In this document: positions 25,346 through 39,066 of the stretch, piece by piece | Layout: each line of letters begins with the position of its first letter | Numbering within the stretch: position 1 is the first letter of the stretch | Origin: Hymenoscyphus infarciens | Lineage: Eukaryota; Ascomycota; Leotiomycetes; Helotiales; Helotiaceae | Length of the DNA: 64,000 nt | NCBI GenBank assembly: GCA_001414345.1 | Contig: LLCB01000152.1 | Span: 62,001-126,000, forward strand | Direction of reading: 5' to 3' | Position numbers and translations under genes: made by a program | Notes under the pieces: model-generated | Told to the model about the DNA's origin: nothing | Databases searched by the model: none | Seen by the model: only the letters and a program-made list of their open reading frames with translations

Positions 25346-26024
25346 GATTAAACATGTTATGCTTTGTACTTTTTGCTTACTAGCTACCTTTCCACCTGTC
25401 TTCTATAGAATAGGAACAAGTATGTGTAGTATTGATGTTTTATTCTTCTTCTTTTGAATCGCCCACTTGGTATTCTATTTATGAAGCAAGCTGTTCAAGT
25501 TTCAAAGCATGCCAAGTATCAAACATAGAACTTTGCTGACTGAGTAAGCATTCCTGGGTTTTACCTAGATATACATACTTTATTCAAAATGATCTGAGAG
25601 TAGTAGAGAATATAGATGCTCTCTCCATATTAAGCCAAGGTCTTTGAGACATGGGAGAAAGACGATGTGACACCCAAAGAAGAAAGCTTAACACCCCGAC
25701 TACTGTCAATGTTGGCAAATAATTGCGTAGTTTTCAAGTATCTAGTAACTAACTGTTACAGCTGTCAACAAGCCTCTGCGCTCTTATGCCCCTCCTCCAG
25801 TGGACAGCGAAAGCCGCGAAAGCGGCAGTAAATATCAGGTTCGTACTAGCTCACTATTGCACTCAGAGCAATTACCCTAGATACTTGAGACAACTTAGAA
25901 CAATAACTCGGGCGTTTTCAAGTATCCTTCCTCGGATGGATCTGGTGTAGTCTCAACGAGCTATTTACCTTGGTACTGCCACTTTTTCTGTGTATCTACC
26001 CCGCTCAATCCACACCCCGCTCAA
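25346..26024. other. upstream region of the dUTPase gene
   Basis: This is ordinary base composition directly after the transposon border. I see no ORF or RNA gene. It contains the promoter of the dUTPase gene; see the ACGCGT boxes at 26025 and 26051. Confidence 0.5.
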
Positions 26025-26056
26025 ACGCGTCTCCTCACACCGCGACTTGGACGCGA
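26025..26056. promoter_or_regulatory. MCB-type boxes upstream of dUTPase
   Basis: A perfect ACGCGT lies at 26025-26030 and an ACGCGA at 26051-26056, 45-76 bp upstream of the predicted dUTPase ATG. ACGCGT is the MBF (Mbp1-Swi6) binding box of G1/S genes in fungi. Binding here is inferred. Confidence 0.6.
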
Positions 26057-26100
26057 ATTCTCCCTCCCTCTTTCCCTCCCAACACCACCCAGAAAACCAA

Positions 26101-26808
26101 ATGTCTACTAACCCCCAATCACCAACATCTCCCCTGCCAAAAAGATTAAAACCAAGTCCCGCCTCTCCAACGTCCAACCTCTTCACCCCCAGAACACCAA
26201 CCGTAATCCCACCCACACCAACAAAAATGAGTGCGCCAACCTCCGTCCCAGCAGTCGTCTCCGTAGACGCCGCACCACCACTCCTGATCAAGAAATTGTC
26301 CGAGAAGGCCAAGTTGCCTACGAGGGGAAGCGCATTTGCGGCGGGGTATGATATATATGCGGCGAAGGATACCGTTGTACCAGCGAGAGGGAAGGTGTTG
26401 GTTGATACGGATATCAGTATGGCAGTTCCGGAGGGCACTTGTATGTTTGCTTTTTTTTTGGTTCCCATTCTACTCCCTTGTCAATTCCTCACCTTTGCCC
26501 CGTCCCCATGAAGCACAAAACTACTGGATCAGCCAACTGACCCCTCCTCTACAGACGGCAGAATCGCACCCCGCTCCGGCTTAGCATCTAAACATATGAT
26601 CGACACTGGCGCAGGTGTAATTGATGCTGACTACCGTGGCCAAGTCAAAGTCCTCCTCTTCAATCACGGCGAGAAAGATTTCGAGGTCAAGGAGGGAGAT
26701 CGTGTAGCTCAATTGGTCTTGGAGAGAATCTACACACCCGAGGTCTTGGAGGTCCAGGAATTGGAAGAGAGCGTTAGGGGAGCGGGAGGATTTGGCAGCA
26801 CTGGTTAG
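26101..26808 (+). CDS. DUT1: dUTP diphosphatase (dUTPase)
   Basis: This enzyme hydrolyses dUTP to dUMP and pyrophosphate, keeping uracil out of DNA and supplying dTMP synthesis. There are two exons (26101-26440 and 26555-26808) with a 114-nt intron GTATGT...ACAG, giving 197 residues. All five trimeric dUTPase motifs are present: AGYDIYAA (81-88), GRIAPRSG (115-122), [12 protein letters not shown] (132-143), [10 protein letters not shown] (161-170) and [10 protein letters not shown] at the C-terminus (188-197). The N-terminal 45 residues are proline/serine-rich. The next in-frame ATG (26227, MSAPTS) could be an alternative start, and an upstream in-frame ATG exists at 25990. The gene starts only 756 bp from the RIP-damaged block and is itself intact. 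It is convergent with pyridoxal kinase. Confidence 0.95.
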
Positions 26809-27125
26809 GCCATTGCGACACAGGACGCAGAGAATTGGACATACAGGGGAACCGATTCAAAGGGTGTGGATGTCACCAGACGATAAAGATGTTAACGGAG
26901 TTATGGTGTGTTATTTGAGCAGAAAAGTTCCAGAGGAAAGAATGCGTTGGAAAAGCGAGTTAAGAGAACCACGAATACCAAGAAATAATGGAAACGTGGT
27001 AGTAATGCATTGAAATCTACTACAGTGCCTTCTATGTATTCCATGTGCGAATGAACGCAGTGCCCTTCTTCTACTTTTCAAAAGTCGTTTATTTCCGCTC
27101 CCGAATGCACATCAAGAAGAAAAAA

Positions 27126-28419
27126 CTAGACATCCTCCGCTTTGAATTCAACAACAGGACTTCTCAGAGACCCTAGATTTCTAACAAGTCTAACCTCAGC
27201 AGCCTTACTCCTTACCAACCTTAATTTCTTTTCATCCACCTCTCCAACACCCGTTCCTACCGTCCCCATCTTCTTTTCGTGCAATTCCAACTCCGTATCT
27301 CTCCCCTCTTTTGTCTTGGTAAGCACAGCATGCATACTAGCCAACACCTTCTCACAGGCCTTCGCCAAAGGTAACTCAGTAGCTTTTACCTCATCCGCCG
27401 AAACCCATGAAGCTTTATCCATAAGGTGTGGGGTATTATTAACGGCTTCCCGTAGACGGACGAGCATCAATGCTGCAAACATATCTCCAGTTCCCGAGAA
27501 GAAACAGTCAATGGCTGGGATTTTGACGCTGAACATTCGTGGCTTGGAGGAGGTCGTAAAGGTGGAACCCACGACTGAGAGGGAATCGGTGGCACCAGGT
27601 GTGGGAAGGGACACTGATGTTATGAGGATATGAGGGATTTGATATTGTTCGTGTAAAGTCGTGATAGCGAGCTTCAAACTCACCATGTCAACGATTTTAA
27701 CACCAGATAATGTTCTATAGATTCTGTCAGCAATTCCTCCTAATCCTTACAAAACAATGCTCACTCGGCCTCGAATTGATTTGGTAATATCAAATCCGCA
27801 TCCTTGATTAGACCTTTATAAGCTGGCACAACGTCCTCTGCGACATATAGCTTTCCATTATCACCCATAACAGGATCTAGAACCCAAAAGAAGCCACCAG
27901 GGTTCATCACCGCTTTTAGTTTTAAACTTCTCGCAATAGCACCCACGGCTTCGACAGAGGCAGCTCCAGGGAGATAACCTGAGAGCATCATGTCGAAGGA
28001 ATCAAGGTAGGAGTCTTGTAGCCCTTGGTAAAGATCTGTGATTTCTGAGGCTGTGGCTCGTGTGCCTTTTGCTTGTCCGTATCCCAGGTGGTTGCCTATA
28101 TATTTGTTACCCACTGCTTCTCCTCTTTCAAAATCTCCTCTTTCAAGGCCTGGGTAAGGACATACTGAACTGGACTGTATTCAAAGCAGCAACCTCACAG
28201 CCTAACGACTGCATAACGAACGTTGCCATTGTGTTTCCAACATATCTTCCCAACTCAGTTTCCACAATTTGACCTGAATACAAGAGTCAACTTACCCGTA
28301 TACAACCTTAAGTAAAGTCAGTTCGGATCTGAGACGCTCAAAGATACAAAGGCCCCTACATGACTGGCAACTGCAAGAACATTTGTCTCTGGAATAGGGA
28401 AGTCTGACTCTGAAGCCAT
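27126..28419 (-). CDS. BUD16: pyridoxal kinase (BUD16-like), five exons with a microexon
   Basis: It phosphorylates pyridoxal, pyridoxine and pyridoxamine with ATP in the vitamin B6 salvage pathway. Exons on the - strand: 28360-28419, 28296-28306, 28166-28245, 27765-28095 and 27126-27714, giving 356 residues. The first exons join to SHVVYGYVGNTM, the ribokinase-fold N-terminal motif of the family; this requires an 11-nt exon encoding V-V-Y-G. Further family signs are FSNHLGYGQAKG, LDPVMGDNG and LILPNQFEAE. FFSGTGD follows near 232-238, where the last Asp is the expected catalytic base. Introns 1 and 2 end in AAG rather than CAG/TAG. It is convergent with dUTPase, with about 0.3 kb between the stops. 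Confidence 0.9.
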
Positions 28420-28953
28420 GTTTGGTAAAGAATGCGGGGTTGCTTCCTTATTAAAGGTGGGATGCTCTAGAAAAGGAAGAAAGATGGAGGAGAATGAGGA
28501 GAATATATCATAAATCTGCGAGAATTAGATCAAAAGTTGTCGCAAACAATTGCATGCTTGCAGTTCTCTGAAAGTTTGTGTTGATAAGCAAACAAGAGTG
28601 ACAAAATTTCAGTCCTTATCTCACTCACCCATGGCGGGGTCCATGGAAACGGAAACTATATCGGCCCGCACAGGTACCCCGCGCTACTGCAAAACCATAC
28701 CCATGACTTTGGGATGGGAAAAATCGCACAATTACGAGAATGAGGGCTGAAGTGTATTCCTTTATATTGCGGACACGTAATCTATCCATCTGGGTACACC
28801 TAGGTTGGCAGTAGCTCTTCCCAATGCTCTGGAAGCAGTCCCCCCACATTAGAAAGCGCAATCATCAATATCCATGAAATCAACCAAACACGCCACAGGG
28901 ATGTGCTTTCAAAAAACCAATCCATTCATACTCCATTTTCGTTATCATCGCAT
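28420..28953. other. intergenic region between pyridoxal kinase and PCNA
   Basis: This holds the pyridoxal kinase promoter and PCNA 3' region. The small ORFs here have no coding signature. I see nothing else. Confidence 0.4.
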
Positions 28954-29954
28954 TTACTCATCATCACCAATCTGTAAAGAGAAGATATTAGCAACTGCTA
29001 TCATCAGGACAAGAGGGTTTTTTGTTTGCGAGACGTACCTTTGGTGCCAAATAGAATCTAAGATAACTACTTCCGGCCAATGCATATTCAACCAGCAGAG
29101 GTACTTCGTTGGAAAGGCAAAGTTTGACCGTCTTGGACAGGCCAGCGGCTTTGCAGAAATTGACGAGGTATTTGAGGGAGAAAGTCAAAGCGACAGGTTC
29201 TGTGAGATCGATTGCGACACTCTCTTCCTCCTTCTCGTTATTGGTATGGCTTCGAAGAGTAACGGCACCGTTTCCAATATCTCCAGCACATGTGAATTTG
29301 ACACCGTCCTTGGAAGCTTCAATCGCAACTGTGGGACCAAACCGTTAGTACCAGAAAGTGTATTTGGGCATCAGAGAGGGAACATACCAGACTCAGAAAG
29401 AGCCATAAGATCCATGCAGATTCTCTTGAACTCGGCACTTGGCATCGTAATAGTGGCAGCGTACTCAGTATCCGGGATACCCAAATGCTCTTGATCAATG
29501 TCCATAAGCTTCAAATCGTACTCGCTCAATCGATCGTTTGCGCTGCTCTCGAAGACCAAGTTCAACACATCGGGGGCGTCCTCAGCCTTGAGAGTAAGGA
29601 TATCGTCGTTCTGAGCGGCACGAAGAACCTTGGTGAGGGATGTGAGGTTGACACCAAGGGCGACGTTGCGATCGCATCGATATGGGGAGAAACTCTCAGC
29701 CTTGAGCATCATGGAGACGAGGGCGACGTGGGAGTTGTCCATGGCCTGGAGAGCAACACCGGAATCATTGCAGTCAAAGTTGCAGTCCTGGACAAGATCT
29801 TTGATGGCATCGACCACCTTTTTGAGGAGGTCGGCTTGATCAAGACGTGCTTCTAACACTATAGTGAGGGGGGGTAGGAGGTTAGCTTCTTGCCGGCGGG
29901 GGGTTTTTATTGTGGGAGTTGATTGAACGGGTTGGGTAGGGTTAATCACTTACT
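28954..29954 (-). CDS. POL30: proliferating cell nuclear antigen (DNA sliding clamp)
   Basis: This is the homotrimeric ring that tethers DNA polymerases delta and epsilon and many repair factors to DNA in the nucleus. Four exons: 29954 (one coding base), 29388-29858, 29039-29328 and 28954-28971, giving 259 residues, the usual PCNA length. The start codon is interrupted. Its A is the last base before a 95-nt intron (GTAAGT...CTATAG) and its TG begins exon 2, giving M-L-E-A-R-L, the conserved PCNA N-terminus. Other family landmarks are [45 protein letters not shown] and the C-terminal LAPKIGDDE, whose last residues come from an 18-nt final exon. An ACGCGT box lies upstream (30079). Confidence 0.95.
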
Positions 29955-30078
29955 CTTGACGGGTAGTTCAGGATGTATTGAAAGAAAGTTGGTGTTTGCT
30001 TTCCAAAGGTTGAAAAGTGGTTGTGATTTTTGTTTGAAGAACTTCAGGTTTAGATGAGGAATCTTCTAATTCACGTCG

Positions 30079-30084
30079 ACGCGT
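30079..30084. promoter_or_regulatory. MCB box upstream of PCNA
   Basis: A perfect ACGCGT lies 125 bp upstream of the split PCNA start codon, followed by AAAGCGCG. PCNA genes are typical MBF (G1/S) targets in fungi. Function here is inferred from sequence and position only. Confidence 0.6.
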
Positions 30085-32444
<2,360 letters not shown>

Positions 32445-34054
32445 GGGTGGATTGGTATATGGGGCAGCTAGGATTGGTGGTTGTTGAAATGTGCTCGGCT
32501 ACATTATTGGGTGTTTCTCTTCTTTGGACAAAATTATTTCTCTCTCTATAACCTTGAAACGGCTGAGGGGGTAAGAGGGCGGAGATGTCGAGGTCATGTT
32601 AGCATCCGGCTCTTCTTCATGTATATAACTTATGAACTGAAACAAAACATATTTGTCTTTCTTGCACTTTACAATTGACAGAACCCGCCAAATTCTTTGA
32701 AACCGAGTCTCTGAGATTGATTATACGGACTTCGAGATTGAAGTTGACAACGAAAAACTGTGAAGCGCGGGGCGGTTCTTTTCAGCTCCAAATAGCTTAA
32801 AGTTCGTCTCATGTCGCACCTTGTAATGATCCGTTTATAGGAGAGGGATGATCCGAACGAGACAGGGATAGCACAAGCATTGTGGACCCCATTGTGTCAG
32901 ATCTTGGTCCACTCCACGATCCACTAACTTCTTTTAAGTGGGTATCGACAAGATTGAGGCTAAATGCGCTCTTCAATAAGAAAGTTCTCCGAAGAGGGCT
33001 TTATTGTGAGCGTGACTAAAATGATGCAATCGAAGACACCAAAATTGGGCATGGAAAGAAACAAGGAAAAGCGTGTTTCATGTTCTATTGAGTGAGAGCT
33101 TTGGTTACAATTACAAAATCTTTCCCGAAGAATTCCTCCTCACTTCGTAATGATATGTGGTGGAAGCTCGAGGAGCTAAAACTCGTATCATGCAACTCGA
33201 CATAATTAGTGAGTAGAGAAGCCAAAAGTATGGCCTGTTCAACCAGAATTTGATTAAGACCTATGATCAAGGATGAACTAATAGGCAGAATGATCTCAAA
33301 CTGTCAAACTAGTTTTAGTAGTGAAATGCTCCACCTAACCTGGGAGCATATGAACCCCAGAGTAGTAAACATGCCAAAGTATTTTCAACGAACCAAGGCA
33401 CCCAAAAGAAGGCTAATACAGCCCTCTCCCGGGAAAAGTGAGCACAATGGACTAACGGGAAACACGAGAATCTTGTTGTACTCAAGTATGTGCTGTTACA
33501 AGGGCCTCCTTTTAACCGATTCCTGAATAGCCCACCATTCCGCAAGGCCTACCAGAACCTTGAAGAAAAAAGACCAAGAAGGATGAAATAAAGAATAAAA
33601 AGGTACCCCTAGCCACATGACGTTGTCGGTGTACAATTTTGGTCATGTTGCCACCAAGAGCTAAATCTGCCTATATCAGATCTGTAGCCATAGACCAAGA
33701 GGAAAAGACATAGCCTAATATACCCAGGAGTACCAAGAACTGGGGTTTATTGAGATTTATTGAGAAAGCCTGGTATAAGTGTAGGAAATTTTGTGTTGGC
33801 TGATTGATAGATCCTTTCAACCGGGAAAACCTAGCTCACCATGCACTTCAAGCAATTGTGAAAGATACATGGGGTTTGTACTTGTGGAATTTACCCAGAA
33901 GTGTGGTGGACGGGACAAGCTTATGAGAGAGCCATGTGATAATTCGTAAAATAAAAGTTGCCACATGTGAAAGGTTTCCTTTGCTTGGCTATCCGAGATT
34001 CGTATCCTCCTTAAAGACTGACGCTCACTATTGAGTATGAAAAGCTACTTCTCT
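32445..34054. other. intergenic region between xylanase and pectate lyase
   Basis: This is 1.6 kb between two convergent genes, with only short ORFs lacking any family signature. No repeat or RNA gene was seen. Confidence 0.4.
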
Positions 34055-35596
34055 CTAGTAACTAGAGGGAACCAATGAATTTGCCCAATTTTCGATATTG
34101 GTATATCCGTTCGCCGCAATATCCATTGAATCAGCAACTTTTGGATTAGTTCCCAGTTTTATCTCGGCAGCATCTGGTATACCATCACCATCTGTATCAA
34201 TGGCAACTGTCCCTGGATCGATTACTCCTGGGCCCTTCATTGGACTTGCAGTTTCTAAGCGGGGTAGTTTAGCATAACCAAGCAGGAAAACGGAAAAGAC
34301 TTTCGGGGGGAAACTTACCATCTGAGATCAGCTGTCCCAAGGTTCCGTAGCTCTTGACCTCATCAATCAGTCTTGTATCAATACTGTCCCTTACTAAACT
34401 AGCCCCCACCGAACTGAGTGCCAAGTCAAGTGATTGCTGAGCTGTGAGAATATTTGCAGGTGCTGGATAATCGTACTTCTTTTCGTTTATCACTATCCCG
34501 CCATAATTGGATGATGTGGCTGCAATTCCAACCCCATTCAAAACTCCATCCTTATCACTGTCATAGACATTTCCTGAAACATATCCGTTGAAATTTCCGT
34601 TTCCACGAGTGAAAGCGGTTGCAGAGGTACTCGGCCCTGAAATGAAGTAATTCCCGATGATGTTTACGTTTGAAAGACCTTCTGAGTCGCCTCCGGCGAT
34701 GTAGCCACCACCGCCACCCCCTTTCTCGTTAGCTGAAGCCTTCGTCTAAAATAGCGGCCAACTTACAATTGTATACTACGTTATTTGTAAAGTCATTAAC
34801 ACCTAAAAAATGATCAGTGGTTGATTATCCTGTGTAGTTTGGAGATGGCTACCTTTGACTTTTGGATTTCTGGTCTTGTTATCGATGTAAAGGTTGCGAA
34901 ATAACGAAACTCCGCCAGAAGTCTGAATTAATCCTCCACAGGAATGAGTTTCCAGACCTTGACCAATGATACTGTTTTGGATAGTAATGTTATTAGCAGG
35001 ACCATTGATCGAGAAGGTTTCATCTCTTCCCCACTGAATTTGGTTAGCCAGGTCGACAGAGTTTCCTATAATTACAATGAAGCATCCCCAAAGCTTACCG
35101 AGACACTCAAATGATCAAATATCATATTGTCACCCTCCGCGATCCCAATACCATCTTTCCCCGAAGTTCCAATCTTGCCCATTCTCACACGAACATATCG
35201 AATAATCGTATTATCCGAATTTGAAAAAGACCATCCATTTCCATAGACAGTAATTCCTCCACCGGGGGCAGTTTGACCAAGAATCGTCACACTCGCAGAA
35301 ACAACTATGCGAGCCGTAATTTTAATTACTATGGATTTTGTTAGTTAAGGTTTTCTTGAGAGATGACGAGGGAACTTACAGCCACCCACGGCAAAGACAA
35401 CAATTCGATGTTTAGCAGATACAGCGTCGCGAAGCGAACCCGCCCCTGAATCATTCAAGTTTGTTACCACATATACAGTGCCAGACCGACCACCAACTGC
35501 ATTGGCACCGAAACCTTCTGCGCCCGGAAAAGCTGGAAGTGCGGAGATGAAGCTTTGCAGGGCAAAAAGTCCGACGAGAGGTGATAAAACTTTCAT
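34055..35596 (-). CDS. PL1-family pectate lyase with calcium-repeat tail, secreted
   Basis: A polysaccharide lyase expected to cleave de-esterified pectin by beta-elimination. Six exons: 35380-35596, 35099-35328, 34853-35033, 34767-34802, 34319-34720 and 34055-34254, giving 421 residues. A signal peptide (MKVLSPLVGLFALQSFISA) precedes FPGAEGFGANAVGGRSG, the usual N-terminus of this subgroup. VTILGQTAPGGGITVYGNG, FDHLSVSWGRDE (joined across intron 2), THSCGGLIQ and GGYIAGGDSEGLSNVNIIGN follow the parallel beta-helix pattern. Near the C-terminus DSDKDGV and DTDGDGIPDAAEIKLGTNP resemble thrombospondin-3/EF-hand-like calcium loops. Intron 4 (34721-34766) has an AAG acceptor, the only choice that yields YNWGGGGGYIAG. 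Confidence 0.92.
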
Positions 35597-36740
35597 TTTG
35601 CTTAGATCAGTCGGTTGTTTTGCACCAAAGGAAACAAAATCTAGAAACTTAGAGAGTTGGATTTAAAACAAAGCATGGAGGACGCAAGGAACGACGTTCT
35701 ATATAAGAATGCCAATTTCTCCGTCGTTCTTCTGGTCCCGAGAAATTGCGGAGGGGATCCAGGGTTTAGTTGCCAAGATCCTTGAACTCTTCCAATAGGC
35801 TAAGAGCTTGTGCATCAAATGGTAAGTTCCTCCACGAGTAACAAGTAGTTCACATGCGGACAACTATAAAATGTTTCAATTCGCAATTTTTGCGCCCGAG
35901 TACCAATTACGAAGAGCGCCAAAGTCCCTGGAGTTGGTTATGCCCAAGGACTCAATTGACACTTGAAAATTCAAGCAAAATGAGAACAAAATGCTTATAA
36001 CTACCACACGCACCTAGTGAAAACCAAATTCCATAAATATCAGCGAACAATACATGAAGCTTAAGCATTCAGAGAGGTAACAGGCGGAATGGACCTAATA
36101 AGGAAGGCCAGAGGTCGAAATCAGGTTCTCCCACCGGACTAGGTATAATTTGGAAGGTGCGAAACGAGTAAGATCGTCAAAAGTTACTTGGGAATTGGCA
36201 ACTTTAACTATGTCATTATAGAAGAAAGCAATGTTAATAAACAAAAACCAAGAAGCATGAAAGTACTATGGGCTTTCAGAGTGCAGCTATAGCTGTTGCT
36301 CTGTATACACGAGAAAACACCGAGAACGCTGCATTCCCAGAGAAGGCTAAAAACAAGTAGGGACTCTCTCTCTATGATTTTCTTAGTGAATTGTCGAATA
36401 ATTTTTGCGACAACAGACAGAGGGGGAGTGACAAGAAAGCTCACTGAACCCCAATATCATGCCTTTCCACACTTGTGCAGGAATTAGCACCCCTAAAGTC
36501 GTAAGGGCTGCGGTGAGGTAAACTCTAAATTTCAGTCGCGAATTCGATATTAGAACCAGTACTGATGAGAGCAAGAAAAATATCAATGTGCTCATATATT
36601 ACCTCCCTTTTCCATCCTGTTTTTCTTTCTCAACTCCCCGCCTCTGCTCATTACCTCGTCATGTCTCATATCTTAGGTTTCTTCGAAACAAAAAGATTTT
36701 CATTCACTCTTCCCATCAGAATCTGCATCGGAGGTTTTAT
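35597..36740. other. intergenic region upstream of pectate lyase
   Basis: This is the promoter side of the pectate lyase gene and the 3' flank of the membrane protein gene. A TATA-like TATATAAG occurs on the + strand near 35700. ORFs at 36208-36595 are short and without signature. Confidence 0.35.
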
Positions 36741-37923
36741 CTATAACTCATTAGAAACAACCCACAACAAAAGCCGAGAGCGAAAAAACACACCAGCAAG
36801 AGCCTCCCAAAAGCTGAACACCGAAAGTGTCAACATTATCAACCGAGCCAACTGTCCAAAAGTCCTCCAATTACTCCCCCCATCATCCTCTCCAAACCAT
36901 CCGGATTCCATCATCCAACCAGACATCTTGATGACCTTCGACAATGAGAAGAACCCAAAAATAAGCGAGATGAACGCGAAGATGATTCGTACGATGTATG
37001 TCCCTCTATGGTGCTTGAGACGGGCGTCGTCTCGAGCGGTGGATTTCTGGTACAAGGTGATCGCGTGGGCAAGGACGTATAGGATAAGGAGGATGATGTA
37101 CTCGGCGAAAGCTGAATAGTCGGTGATATATTTACTAGAGGTTGCGGTGGTAGTAACATTGTTCCCAGACATGGAGCGTACCGCTGGTAATACTAGCCGT
37201 GTGCTATTATCAAGTTTTGTAGATGGGACTCCGATAGAAAGGTGCTTTGGTGCTCGTTGGATGAAAACTAAAAGACCAAGGACAAATGAAATGAGGATTG
37301 CGATTAATCGAATGACTACGAGCCAGACGACCTCGAAATTTTTGTCGAGGACGGTGATTGAGCAGAGGGAAATGACGGCAGACATTGGGACTATTCCACA
37401 GACGAGATCGTAGTGGTATGCTGATATCTTACAAGCGCATCCCAGAGTATTACTGCTGAAAGAGAGATTCCGGAGACGAAATGTGTGTCGCTGAGACTAA
37501 CGAGGAAGGAATCGAAGATTCGTCTCCATTGATCTTTGGCTTCGCGTCTATTAGAATATATGTTAAACGTTGATCTTACCCCCAAGGCGACGAAGAAACA
37601 GCTATCGGAAAAAGGTCAACTTACTCTCTCCTCTAGAAGCAAGTTTGTCCACCATCCGTCAACCAGTATTCGCATAGTTCAACGACAAGTAATATAACAC
37701 TAACAACGAAGGTTAGCACCACCGCAATCCCGAAAGACAATAAGATCTGTACGCGTTAGCATCCGATAACCACAAACTGTCCAGCTTCGTGTAGACATAC
37801 TCTAGGCCTAGCAATGTCTGCTTTGGATTCAAATGAACCAAACTTTGGCTGATCACAATCGACTGTCTCGTTGAACCAAGCGCTACAGTCTCTTGGGGAA
37901 TCTGGTGTATTGGTGAAACCCAT
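36741..37923 (-). pseudogene. multi-pass membrane protein gene of a fungal-specific family, apparently frameshifted
   Basis: The start fits a family I recognise only by pattern: MGFTNTPDSPRDCSAWFNE, then TVDCDQPKFGSFESKADIA. It is followed after a clean 54-nt intron (37747-37800) by a first membrane segment (LLSFGIAVVLTFVVSVILLV). That frame stops at 37633. A second block (NRREAKDQWRRIF, SDTHFVSGISLSAVILW) is open at 37445-37600. A third (36741 to about 37430; AYHYDLVCGIVP, then MSAVISLCSI and several hydrophobic segments) follows in another frame. At 37435-37438 a GCGC replaces what would be GC in the expected D-A-C-K-I-S-A-Y-H-Y, consistent with a 2-bp insertion. The first disruption might be an unrecognised intron; the second looks like a true frameshift. 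Function unknown. Confidence 0.55.
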
Positions 37924-38779
37924 CGTATCGAAATCTTGGCGTGGAGGCTGTTGTTTCTTGTTGTAGGTAATTACAGTTGGAAGGAAGTTTTCTCCCCCCC
38001 TTTCTATTAAGATAGTAAAAGACAGAAATGAATTCGATAATTCGGAATCATCCTAAAATTAGTTCAAACGAGTGTAACGGAAAGACATATTCCTTGCATT
38101 AACAACCAAAATCCCAAAATGTGGGAAAGGAGAAGGTATTTGGGGCTGAGAATTCCTCACCCAAGGAGCTATATATCAAATTGCCCACTTGCATAAGATC
38201 TCCCTGCAGTCCTACTAGAACCAACTGATTCGGTCTGACCAACATGAAGCCTGATAGAAAAGTAGAGCCGTGTTCCGAAGAGGCTTTTTGAAAACGGTTT
38301 CTTTGGTTCTGTTGTACAGGGCGCCCACCCGTTTTGTCTTGGAAACAAATCACCGACTCCATCTACGCCATTCGTCGGAAATTGTACACTCCATGTGTTT
38401 GAGAATGTATCCTCCCTGCACGGTAAAAAGAGGTGTACCACGTATTCTCGGTCTAGAAAGGAATATCTGCCAGGGATCGCTCCCAGAGTTCATGAAACGT
38501 TGTAAAGAGGGAAGCGAATTAAGTAGCTACACGACCTACAGTATGTTAAGCTTCAATACACCCTAAAGCACGCATGCTGGACTCGATCTGGAGCACCACT
38601 CCATCAGCCTGATATTGTTCTGCACCGGGAGTTGAGACCTAGCAAGAGAATATGTTCTGTCCTGTGCCAATCAATTCCTTGGGCCATCAGATGGCATGTT
38701 GTTTTCGATGCCAATTCCAATATCTGGGCGAGCCTGACCGAATGACGCGCTACACCACTCAACCCCGACTCTCTAGTAC

Positions 38780-39000
38780 ACCCACCAGAAGTGAGTAAGC
38801 CAGTACAAAAAACCAGTCAGTGAGAGTAAGCTATAAGAGAACATACAAGTGTAAGTAACCTAGAGAGTAAGCCAATACATATACCAGTAAGCCATCTAGA
38901 TACCAGTAAGCTACCAAAAACCAGTAATCCCCAAACTACCAGTAATCCACAAAACTACCAGCAAGCCAACAAGTCACGAGTAAGCCACAAGCAATCCATA
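38780..39000. repeat. imperfect short repeats (CCAGTAAGCC-like)
   Basis: Variants of CCAGTAAGCC, ACCAGTAATCC and GAGTAAGCC recur many times with irregular spacing. It looks like a decayed minisatellite. There is no coding potential. Confidence 0.6.
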
Positions 39001-39008
39001 CCTTACTC

Positions 39009-39066
39009 AACCAAAGACTCAGACAACCAAAGACTCAGACAACCAAAGACTCAGACAACCAAAGAC
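39009..39066. repeat. 16-bp tandem repeat, 3.6 copies
   Basis: Three perfect copies of AACCAAAGACTCAGAC plus a partial fourth. Confidence 0.9.

Noticed and set aside
28874..29494. 206-codon ORF on the + strand
   Set aside because: It is antisense to PCNA and runs through its introns; the PCNA reading is conserved residue by residue.
38577..38790. possible tRNA or tRNA-derived element (GACTCGATCTGGAGC; GAATGACGCGCTACACCACTC)
   Set aside because: Some A/B-box-like words occur, but no cloverleaf can be drawn with a proper anticodon stem and acceptor stem.
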